From: Candidatus Nitrosomarinus sp.
Lineage (GTDB): Archaea > Thermoproteota > Nitrososphaeria > Nitrososphaerales > Nitrosopumilaceae
Assembly: GCA_003702465.1 (NCBI GenBank)
Contig: REGF01000018.1
Coordinates: 1-5,273, forward strand
Direction: 5' to 3'
Length of the DNA: 5,273 nt
Shown piece after piece: positions 1-4,474 of this stretch (its first letter is position 1; every line of letters begins with the position of its first letter). The position numbers were made by a program, and so were the translations under genes. The notes under the pieces were generated by a model that made no database searches, was not told the origin of the DNA, and saw nothing but the letters and a program-made list of their open reading frames with translations.

Positions 1-87
1 ACGCGTAAGTTTAGGCCAAATAATATGTTGAGTTTTTATATTGAAATCGTGAAAGAGAGTCAAGTTGAAAAAATTCAAACATACTAA
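1..87 (+). CDS. Possible C-terminal tail of an upstream gene (partial)
   Basis: Frame 1 is open from the window edge to a TAA at 85-87, giving 28 residues that end in VEKIQTY. The other two plus frames close earlier, at 6-8 and 29-31, so if a plus-strand gene enters from the left this is its frame. The peptide mixes hydrophobic and charged residues (LSFYIEIVKES) and could be a real C-terminus, but it is too short to recognise a family. It would overlap the small ORF starting at 65 by 23 bases in another frame, and a TATA-like box lies inside it, so both may not be genuine. An open frame of this length also arises by chance. Confidence 0.25.
   Translation, partial: TRKFRPNNMLSFYIEIVKESQVEKIQTY
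33..42 (+). promoter_or_regulatory. TATA-like box before the small ORF
   Basis: The stretch tttttatatt is centred about 27 bases before the TTG at 65. This is the spacing expected for an archaeal TATA box when transcription starts at or next to the start codon. The call rests on sequence and spacing only. Confidence 0.35.
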
Positions 88-154
88 CGAAGAATTAGAA
101 TTAGCTAAAATACAAACTGAAAAAGAGAAAAAGAAAAAAGAATCACAAGATTGA
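65..154 (+). CDS. Small lysine-rich hypothetical protein (29 aa)
   Basis: A TTG-started ORF encodes a highly charged peptide. The N-terminus reads MKKFKHTNEELELAKIQ and a Lys/Glu-rich tail (EKEKKKKESQD) follows. There are no Cys residues, no membrane segment and no recognisable domain; residues from about 8 on could form an amphipathic helix. Three things support it as a gene: a TATA-like box at the leaderless distance, in-frame stops at 29-31 and 50-52 that exclude a longer ORF, and a hairpin plus T-run terminator starting 10 bases after the stop. Against it are the small size, the TTG start and an A-rich composition that yields Lys codons by chance. I do not recognise a function. It could instead be the 3' untranslated region of the gene entering from the left. 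Confidence 0.42.
   Translation: MKKFKHTNEELELAKIQTEKEKKKKESQD
119..140 (-). terminator. Possible T-rich terminator for the minus-strand gene ending at 191
   Basis: Read on the minus strand this stretch is nearly pure pyrimidine with several T-runs (ctttttt, cttttt, ctcttttt). It lies about 50 bases after the stop of the HemS/ChuX-like gene. T-rich tracts without a hairpin terminate transcription in archaea. The same bases encode the Lys/Glu-rich end of the small plus-strand ORF, so the composition has a second possible explanation. Confidence 0.3.
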
Positions 155-163
155 AACTTTTTT

Positions 164-192
164 ACTTGTCTTTTTCAGACAAGTTTTTTTTT
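164..192 (+). terminator. Hairpin plus T-run terminator
   Basis: ACTTGTCT (164-171) and AGACAAGT (177-184) form a perfect 8-bp stem around the loop TTTTC. A run of nine T begins at 184, the last stem base. The element has the form of an intrinsic terminator oriented for plus-strand transcripts, ending the small ORF and any gene upstream of it. On the minus strand the hairpin is followed by A-rich sequence, so it is not symmetric. The T-run also overlaps the stop codon of the convergent gene at 191-193. Confidence 0.7.
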
Positions 193-565
193 AAAATTTA
201 ATTTTTGAAGAATACTTTTCATTTAATGAATTATACAAAAATTCTCGTTCAGAGATCAAATTTTTTGATTCATCATACATTTTTGTAAAAAATGCAGCAA
301 TGATACGCTGATTATCAACATCAAAAAATCTAACACTAAAACTAATTCTATCAGGTTTTTGTTCTTTAACAAATTCAGCAGATTTAATCATTTCAGAATT
401 AATGTGCATGTGTGCTGGCCCATCATTATCTCCTATAGTAATCCATTTCTCATTTTGTCTAATTGTTAAAGAATTACTGCGAATTTCGCATGTGGCACCA
501 ATATTTTTTGTAATGATCAAAACATCATTAATTTTAACAATATCTGATAAGAGTTCAAAAAGCAT
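191..565 (-). CDS. HemS/ChuX-like single-domain protein (124 aa), possible heme handling
   Basis: The sequence order resembles the HemS/ChuX/HutX heme-utilisation fold: an early strand (DVLIITKN, 14-21), a central WITIG segment (41-45), and AHMHIN (51-56) leading into a helix that ends in EFVKEQKPDR. The long strand pair RISFSVRFFDVDNQRIIAAFF (73-93) matches the family pattern of a charged segment, SxxxFD, a short turn and an AxFF end. HemS and ChuX proteins bind heme through His and shuttle or degrade it, and H52 and H54 are candidate ligands. I recognise the similarity by eye only, and a lineage-specific protein of the same fold with another ligand is possible. There is no signal peptide or membrane segment, so it should be cytoplasmic. 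Classical HemS has two such repeats; this has one. The ATG at 565-563 lies about 28 bases after a TATA-like box, which suggests a leaderless transcript. The gene is convergent with the small ORF on its left. Confidence 0.6.
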   Translation of the reverse strand: MLFELLSDIVKINDVLIITKNIGATCEIRSNSLTIRQNEKWITIGDNDGPAHMHINSEMIKSAEFVKEQKPDRISFSVRFFDVDNQRIIAAFFTKMYDESKNLISEREFLYNSLNEKYSSKIKF

Positions 566-586
566 TAACCAATCAAATTAAGCAAA

Positions 587-599
587 TTATTATAATATT
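587..599 (-). promoter_or_regulatory. TATA-like box for the HemS/ChuX-like gene
   Basis: The minus strand reads aatattataataat here, centred about 28 bases before the ATG at 565. It sits in the 40-base gap after the neighbouring minus-strand gene. The spacing suggests that the downstream gene has its own leaderless promoter and does not depend only on read-through. Confidence 0.45.
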
Positions 600-605
600 T
601 TCATC

Positions 606-884
606 TCAATTAGACTTATTCAAATCAATTTGAACAAGATCGTCTGCATCACCGTGAATACAATCAGTTCCAACAGATTTTACAGGAGTAAAACTAATTT
701 TCCCACTATGCATTTTTCCTTCGTTTTGTAAAATAGTGAGTTTTCCTGTAACAATATGTCGATGCTTTTGACAAGTTAATCCAAACATGTATTCATCTTT
801 TCCATCAATTATTGATACAATGAATTCTGGTGGATTAACACACTGCTTTCCTTCTTCAGAAACTGAACATTTATCAGGCATCAT
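606..884 (-). CDS. Small probable zinc-binding protein (92 aa)
   Basis: This is a hypothetical protein with a likely metal site. C6 and C15 are followed by the segment PPEFIVSIIDGKDEYMFGL, which looks like two beta strands joined by a turn. Then comes C38-QK-H41. The layout C-x8-C-x22-C-x2-H resembles short zinc-ribbon or treble-clef proteins in which two strands separate a Cys pair from a CxxH knuckle. H43, H59, C75 and H77 are further possible ligands. The C-terminal part is acidic (DADDLVQIDL), and no catalytic motif or membrane segment is visible. I know of no function; RNA, DNA or protein binding are all possible. Two consecutive ATG codons (884-882 and 881-879) could serve as start. A TATA-like box about 27 bases upstream favours a leaderless start here. 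The gene is divergent from the oxidoreductase, and the two share a 76-base promoter region. Confidence 0.72.
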   Translation of the reverse strand: MMPDKCSVSEEGKQCVNPPEFIVSIIDGKDEYMFGLTCQKHRHIVTGKLTILQNEGKMHSGKISFTPVKSVGTDCIHGDADDLVQIDLNKSN

Positions 885-907
885 AAATAAAATAAAAAAA
901 ATATCAG

Positions 908-915
908 ATATTAAT
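908..915 (-). promoter_or_regulatory. TATA-like box for the zinc-site protein
   Basis: The minus strand reads attaatat, centred about 27 bases before the ATG at 884. It shares the 76-base divergent intergenic region with the promoter of the oxidoreductase, so a regulator binding between the two could affect both genes. Confidence 0.35.
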
Positions 916-926
916 CTTCATAGATG

Positions 927-937
927 TAATTTAATAT
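927..937 (+). promoter_or_regulatory. TATA-like box for the LhgO-type oxidoreductase
   Basis: The stretch taatttaatat is centred about 29 bases before the TTG at 961. This spacing supports a leaderless transcript and the choice of that TTG as the start. A second AT-rich candidate, attataac at 940-947, is somewhat too close. Confidence 0.4.
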
Positions 938-960
938 CAATTATAACAAGATAAAACAAA

Positions 961-2271
961 TTGAAAGAAAGTTTTGATTTAGTAATTATTGGTGGAGGTA
1001 TTTTAGGAACTTCAATTTCATATTTCTTATCATTTCTAAATAAATCAAAAAAAATTGCAGTCATCGAACAAGAAAAAAAGGTTGCTCACCATACTAGTGG
1101 TAGAAATACAGGAAAAGTACACGCACCATATCTATACAATCCAGAAAAAAAGAAACTATTTGCCAATGCAGCATTTCATGGATATGAAATGTGGAAAGAA
1201 TATTCAAAACAACAAAATTTGCCATTTAAAGAAGATGGAGTAATCGAAGTTGCATTAGATGAAAAAGGTATCAAAGTTTTGGAAAAATATCTCAAATGGG
1301 GAAAACAAAATGGATTAAATGAAAAGGATATTGAATTAATAGATAAAACAGAATTAAAAAAAATTGAACCTGAAATAAAATGTGAATCTGCTCTTTATGT
1401 ACATAGAGATGGTTCAACAGACTATTCCACATTGACCAATGCAATAATGAAAGATAGTGAAAAAAATGGAATTAATTTTCTTTTTAAAAATAAAATTAAT
1501 CAAATTAAAAAAATTAAAGACAAATGGGAGATTACAATTAATGATAATGAAAAAATTTACTCTAATTTTTTGATCAATGCTGCAGGAGGTCAAGCAATAG
1601 ATATTGCACATAATATTGGAATTGCAAAAAACCTAACTGACGTTCATTTTAGAGGAGAATATTGGAAAACCCCAAAAAAATATCATAATTTAACAAAAAC
1701 TAGTGTTTATTCAGTGCCAGAATTCCCAGATTATCCATTTTTAGATCCTCACTGGATTGTTAGAGTAGATGGTAGTTGTGAAATAGGACCAAATGCAGTT
1801 CCTGTTTTCAGTCCTTATGGATACGATACAGCAGAAAATGTCAAAGAATTCATTCCAAAAATATTGGAAATGGTTAATTCAGGTGCAAGAAAAATAATCT
1901 TTGATAAAGACTTTCAAGAATTAGCTTTTAGTGAAATACAATCATCAATGTCAAAATCAAGAATGGTTGAAAGAGTAAGAAAATTTCTTCCAAAGATTGA
2001 CTCAAAAGAAATTACAGTTAAAGGAACAGCAGGAATTAGATCATCAGTTATTGATGAAAAAGGGAAATTTGTTCCAGATGTAATTTTACTAGATGAAGAT
2101 TCATCATTTCATATTTTAAATTATAATTCACCTGGTGCAACAGGAGCATTACCATTTGCAGTATATGTGATAAATCAATTACATGAAAAAGGATTATTTG
2201 AAAATGAGGATATTCATGCACAATGTGGACCTTGGAAATTTAATGAAATTGTAGAAAGATTAGAGAAATAA
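961..2271 (+). CDS. lhgO: FAD-dependent oxidoreductase, L-2-hydroxyglutarate oxidase (LhgO) type
   Basis: A member of the DAO-type flavoprotein superfamily, 436 aa, close to the usual length of about 400-430 for LhgO. It starts with a Rossmann dinucleotide fold: strand FDLVII, GGGILG at 11-16, then VIEQE (34-38) ending in the acidic residue that holds the FAD ribose. HTSGRNTGKVHAP (44-56) matches the LhgO segment that normally reads HNSGVIHAG near the flavin. INAAGG lies near residue 205. The C-terminal NSPGATGALPFA (389-400) fits the conserved SPAATSS-like flavin-binding end. LhgO oxidises L-2-hydroxyglutarate to 2-oxoglutarate and passes electrons to membrane quinone; it repairs a by-product of promiscuous malate or lactate dehydrogenases. 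The substrate is inferred, and glycerol-3-phosphate or another 2-hydroxy acid cannot be excluded. There is no membrane segment. The TTG start is supported by the TATA-like box and places the GxGxxG motif at the family position. The gene ends two bases from the convergent tRNA-Ser. Confidence 0.85.
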   Translation: MKESFDLVIIGGGILGTSISYFLSFLNKSKKIAVIEQEKKVAHHTSGRNTGKVHAPYLYNPEKKKLFANAAFHGYEMWKEYSKQQNLPFKEDGVIEVALDEKGIKVLEKYLKWGKQNGLNEKDIELIDKTELKKIEPEIKCESALYVHRDGSTDYSTLTNAIMKDSEKNGINFLFKNKINQIKKIKDKWEITINDNEKIYSNFLINAAGGQAIDIAHNIGIAKNLTDVHFRGEYWKTPKKYHNLTKTSVYSVPEFPDYPFLDPHWIVRVDGSCEIGPNAVPVFSPYGYDTAENVKEFIPKILEMVNSGARKIIFDKDFQELAFSEIQSSMSKSRMVERVRKFLPKIDSKEITVKGTAGIRSSVIDEKGKFVPDVILLDEDSSFHILNYNSPGATGALPFAVYVINQLHEKGLFENEDIHAQCGPWKFNEIVERLEK

Positions 2272-2273
2272 AA

Positions 2274-2375
2274 TGGCGCAGAGAGGGAGATTTGAACTCC
2301 CGTTCCCTTGCGAGAACGCGCTTTATGGTTAAACAATTTCCAGGCGCGCGCCCTACCAGGCTAGGCGACCTCTGC
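2274..2375 (-). tRNA. trnS(GGA): tRNA-Ser(GGA) with a 15-base intron
   Basis: A complete class II tRNA folds on the minus strand. The acceptor stem is GCAGAGG/TCTCTGC with one G-T pair, and the D stem is GCCT/GGGC with GG and a final A in the D loop. The anticodon stem CGCGC/GCGCG is perfect. The T stem is GGGAG/CTCCC around loop TTCAAAT. The variable region of 15 bases (2302-2316) forms a 5-bp stem with one T-G pair and a GCAA tetraloop, as expected for Ser or Leu. After removal of the intron the anticodon loop is CTGGAAA with anticodon GGA (2339-2341), which reads UCC and UCU. Discriminator G (2277) fits archaeal tRNA-Ser, whereas Leu would have A. The 3' CCA is encoded (2274-2276). Mature length is 87. 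The gene lies 67 bases after the membrane-protein gene and may have its own promoter. Confidence 0.95.
2323..2337 (-). other. tRNA intron at position 37/38
   Basis: The 15 bases ATTGTTTAACCATAA separate A37 from A38. Intron bases CCA pair with TGG of the anticodon loop to give the central helix of a bulge-helix-bulge motif; a terminal C-T mismatch makes up the fourth position. Three-base AAA bulges flank it on both sides, and a cut after the second A of each restores the loop CTGGAAA. The inner helix is only TT/AA around GTTT, so the motif is minimal. Removal by archaeal splicing endonuclease is expected. Because of the A-runs, the exact boundaries could shift without changing the mature tRNA. 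Confidence 0.88.
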
Positions 2376-2410
2376 AGAAGTCTTGCGACAATTCTATTTC
2401 ATAAAATGTG

Positions 2411-2420
2411 ATTATAAATT
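2411..2420 (-). promoter_or_regulatory. TATA-like box for tRNA-Ser
   Basis: The minus strand reads aatttataat, centred about 40 bases before the 5' end of the tRNA. Transcription starting about 25 bases downstream would give a short leader of about 15 bases for RNase P to remove. A weaker alternative (attttatgaaat, 2396-2407) would place the start next to the mature 5' end. Confidence 0.4.
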
Positions 2421-2421
2421 A

Positions 2422-2442
2422 TGTTATTAGAGATAACAAAAA
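2422..2442 (-). terminator. Possible operon terminator: T5 tract plus weak inverted repeat
   Basis: Directly after the stop of the membrane-protein gene the minus strand has five T (2442-2438). Next come TGTTAT and ATAACA, a 6-bp inverted repeat around a 5-base spacer (2422-2438). The T tract precedes the hairpin, so this is not a classical intrinsic terminator. Archaeal termination needs mainly T-runs, and the element lies between the operon end and the tRNA promoter. It could equally be an upstream element of the tRNA promoter. Confidence 0.25.
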
Positions 2443-2949
2443 TTACTTCCAAATTGTAATTGTAGTTGATTTTTCTACAACATTTCCATCCATATCCAAT
2501 CCTTTTGCAGAAATTTTGTAAACACCTTCCAATGCAGTGTCACCATCATTTTTTATTTGATCCCATGAAAAAGTTACCTCATCCATAGGTTCAAGGGTTG
2601 AAACTACTTGGGCAGATACTGGAGAATACATTAGTATTCCAGCCAAACCAGTAATCTTCAAACCATATGATGAGTCAGAAAAAGTCAATTCGTTGGTACC
2701 CGAATTTACAATTCGGATTTGAATTAATTCGTCTTGTTTAAAATCAAATTTTTCAGTAACAATAGAAAGAGAAGATCCTTCAACATATTCTAATTGAGAT
2801 GTATTTTTAAAATCAATTAAATAAGTTCCAAATGCAAATGCAGATACAACACCAACAGCAATGAAAATAACAAGACTTTTAGCTAGCAATTCTTTGAAAC
2901 TAAATTCAGTATTTTTTAATCTTTTGGAGCAGTAGGTTTTGTTCTCCAC
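2443..2949 (-). CDS. Single-pass membrane protein with BsuPI-like beta-sandwich ectodomain (168 aa)
   Basis: A short charged N-terminus is followed by one membrane segment at about residues 21-45 (core AKSLVIFIAVGVVSAFAFG), which is an anchor or signal sequence. The rest is rich in beta strands and should lie outside the cell. The order 'FDFKQDELIQIRIVNSGTN', 'ELTF', 'LEPMDEVTFSWDQ' and 'LEGVYKISAKGLD' follows the pattern of BsuPI-type and related immunoglobulin-like domains, in which a Leu-x-Pro turn leads to a Trp strand and a GxY strand. Protease inhibition cannot be inferred from this fold; cell-surface or periplasmic binding is the safest reading. The GTG start at 2949 overlaps the end of cbf5 by 34 bases. 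A TTG at 2889 would give 148 residues and no overlap but would begin inside the anchor. No ribosome binding site decides between them. The gene is probably co-transcribed as the last member of the adkA-cbf5 operon. Confidence 0.75.
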   Translation of the reverse strand: MENKTYCSKRLKNTEFSFKELLAKSLVIFIAVGVVSAFAFGTYLIDFKNTSQLEYVEGSSLSIVTEKFDFKQDELIQIRIVNSGTNELTFSDSSYGLKITGLAGILMYSPVSAQVVSTLEPMDEVTFSWDQIKNDGDTALEGVYKISAKGLDMDGNVVEKSTTITIWK

Positions 2950-3917
2950 TTTTTTGGATAAGTGTTAGGAGCCATGATTATTCTTTTTGTAACAAACGCA
3001 TATCCTTTTGTTGCGTCACGAATTTGTTCGACATCCATTGTAGATTCAGCCAATGCAACTGCCTCACCCTTTTGTGTATAAATTCCAACTATATCACCTT
3101 CTTTCAAATTTGGAGAAATTTTTAAAATTCCAGGAATTGCTAATTGAGCACCATGACACATCGCGTCAACTGCAGAATCACGAATTACTACAGATTTTAA
3201 TTCGCTTAATGCAAGTTCAACGGGTTTGATAATTTCCATTAATTTAGAATCATCCTTTTTTTCTTCCCATATAGCAAATGCATCAGCTAATTCATGTAAT
3301 GTTACCAATCCATCTTTTTCATGAAATTGATCTACACGACTACGTCTTAGTTCAATCATAGTTGCCCCAGGACCTAAAACCTCACCAATGTCATAGTATA
3401 ATTTTCGAATATAGGTTCCAGCTTCACAGAGTATTCTAGTTAAGAGTAATCTTTCCTTTTGTTCAATTAGTTCTAATTCATAAATGGTTCTGGTTCTAGT
3501 TTGTCTTACAACAGCAGAGCGTTGAGGAGGTTTTTGAAAAATTTCACCAGTAAACATTTCAATTATTTCAGATAATTTTTCCTTTGAAGGTAAGGAATGA
3601 ACTCTTCCTAATGCATGATATTCTTTAGGACCATAAAGTAAGACTCCCAATGCTTTTGTTGCTTCACCTAATCCAAGAGGTAAAACTCCAGAAACTTGTG
3701 GATCCAAGGTTCCACTATGACCAATCTTTTCAATTTTTAAAATTCTTTTTGTCCATGCAACTGTTTCATGACTAGTTGGTCCTGGTGGTTTATCTAACAA
3801 AATTATTCCATTATCTAATAATTGTTCTACGGTTCGTTTATCATAATATGTTCCATATGCATCATCAGTAATATCTTGATCAATTTCAATTAGATTTTCA
3901 AGTTGTTTTAAAGTCAT
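2916..3917 (-). CDS. cbf5: Cbf5/TruB-family RNA pseudouridine synthase
   Basis: The catalytic subunit of the archaeal H/ACA ribonucleoprotein. With Nop10, Gar1 and L7Ae it converts guide-selected uridines in rRNA to pseudouridine, and it can act on tRNA U55 without a guide. The 333-residue length is normal. After a variable N-terminus, GIILLDKPPGPTSHE (37-51) is the family entry motif. GHSGTLDPQVSGVLPL (66-81) holds the catalytic Asp, D72. PPQRSAVVRQTRTR (130-143) and EAGTYIRKL (165-173) complete the catalytic domain. ELRRSR (189-194) follows, and a PUA RNA-binding domain covers about 239-317, ending in the typical PNTYPKKW segment. The ATG overlaps the stop of the preceding kinase gene by four bases (ATGA), so translation is probably coupled. 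The last 34 bases overlap the membrane-protein ORF that follows. Its place after cmk matches the usual archaeal gene order. Confidence 0.96.
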   Translation of the reverse strand: MTLKQLENLIEIDQDITDDAYGTYYDKRTVEQLLDNGIILLDKPPGPTSHETVAWTKRILKIEKIGHSGTLDPQVSGVLPLGLGEATKALGVLLYGPKEYHALGRVHSLPSKEKLSEIIEMFTGEIFQKPPQRSAVVRQTRTRTIYELELIEQKERLLLTRILCEAGTYIRKLYYDIGEVLGPGATMIELRRSRVDQFHEKDGLVTLHELADAFAIWEEKKDDSKLMEIIKPVELALSELKSVVIRDSAVDAMCHGAQLAIPGILKISPNLKEGDIVGIYTQKGEAVALAESTMDVEQIRDATKGYAFVTKRIIMAPNTYPKKWRTKPTAPKD

Positions 3918-4474
3918 AGTAATTTTCTCACAGTTTCAGTTGCCACATCAATTACTTGATTTGCAGTTAAATTATCAGTATTGATGATTACATCAAATAC
4001 AGCTTGATCTTCACCAAAACTAAATCCATAAAGTTTTTTGTAAAGTGCTTTATTTTTATCAAAACGGGATTTTGTTATTTCGTATGCGTTTTCTGAGCTC
4101 ATGTTATCTCTAGTTTGCATTCTTTTGGTACTACTGGCATGAGAACCTTCTAACCAAATTTTTATTCCATCTTCAATTAACCAAGGTAAAGTGTAGCTTG
4201 TGATAACCATGCCACCTTGATTAAACAAATCAGTTAATTTTTTATCTAAATTTTTATCAAATTCAGAATTCTGTTCACGTTGATTTAAAAATTTGAGTCC
4301 TTCTTTAGTGTCCCACCAATCATCACCATCAGAATTGAATCCTTGTTCTTTTGCCATTTCTTTTAAAACATCTCCACCACTTAGATATTGTAAATTAAAT
4401 TCTTTAGCTAGTCCTTTAGCAACAGTTGTTTTTCCGACTGCAGGAGGGCCAGATATTACGATAGATTTGGTCAA
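3914..4474 (-). CDS. cmk: Cytidylate kinase-like P-loop nucleoside monophosphate kinase
   Basis: A 186-residue kinase of the archaeal CMK/adenylate-kinase-like fold, expected to phosphorylate CMP (or dCMP) with ATP. The Walker A loop GPPAVGKTT is at 9-17, followed by LSGGDVLKEMAKEQG (31-45), which corresponds to the family segment SGGEIFREMAKERG. The LID region carries R118, R122 and the SxENAxxxxxxR pattern (126-137), then LYKKLYG (144-150) and FDVIINTDNL (160-169), all matching the family end. Two parts are unusual. Residues 46-75 contain an Asp/Trp-rich stretch (DGDDWWDTKEG). The position where archaeal CMK usually has a G-R-L-A-G motif reads TSYTLPWL (92-99), so the usual NMP-contacting Arg is missing. 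CMP specificity is therefore an inference from gene order. The start is TTG, overlapping the preceding stop codon as TTGA. Neighbours are the DUF106 gene upstream and cbf5 downstream, as in other archaea. Confidence 0.85.
   Translation of the reverse strand: MTKSIVISGPPAVGKTTVAKGLAKEFNLQYLSGGDVLKEMAKEQGFNSDGDDWWDTKEGLKFLNQREQNSEFDKNLDKKLTDLFNQGGMVITSYTLPWLIEDGIKIWLEGSHASSTKRMQTRDNMSSENAYEITKSRFDKNKALYKKLYGFSFGEDQAVFDVIINTDNLTANQVIDVATETVRKLL

Noticed and set aside
1055..1243. Plus-strand ORF of 62 codons inside the oxidoreductase gene
   Set aside because: It lies in another frame of a clearly recognisable flavoprotein and has no domain or promoter of its own.
1414..1611. Minus-strand ORF of 65 codons with Cys and many Phe/Asn residues
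   Set aside because: It is antisense to the oxidoreductase, and its composition is what A-rich coding sequence gives when read backwards.
2317..2350. CGCGCG runs as a possible Z-DNA or regulatory element
   Set aside because: They are the perfectly paired anticodon stem of the tRNA.
2274..2375. Assignment as tRNA-Leu because of the long variable arm
   Set aside because: The anticodon after intron removal is GGA and the discriminator is G; a Leu tRNA would carry A and a Leu anticodon.
2367..2382. 16-base near-palindrome GACCTCTGCAGAAGTC across the tRNA 5' end
   Set aside because: It has no central loop and half of it is the acceptor and position 8-9 sequence of the tRNA, so a chance match of the leader is the simplest explanation. 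No integrase or direct repeat suggests an attachment site.
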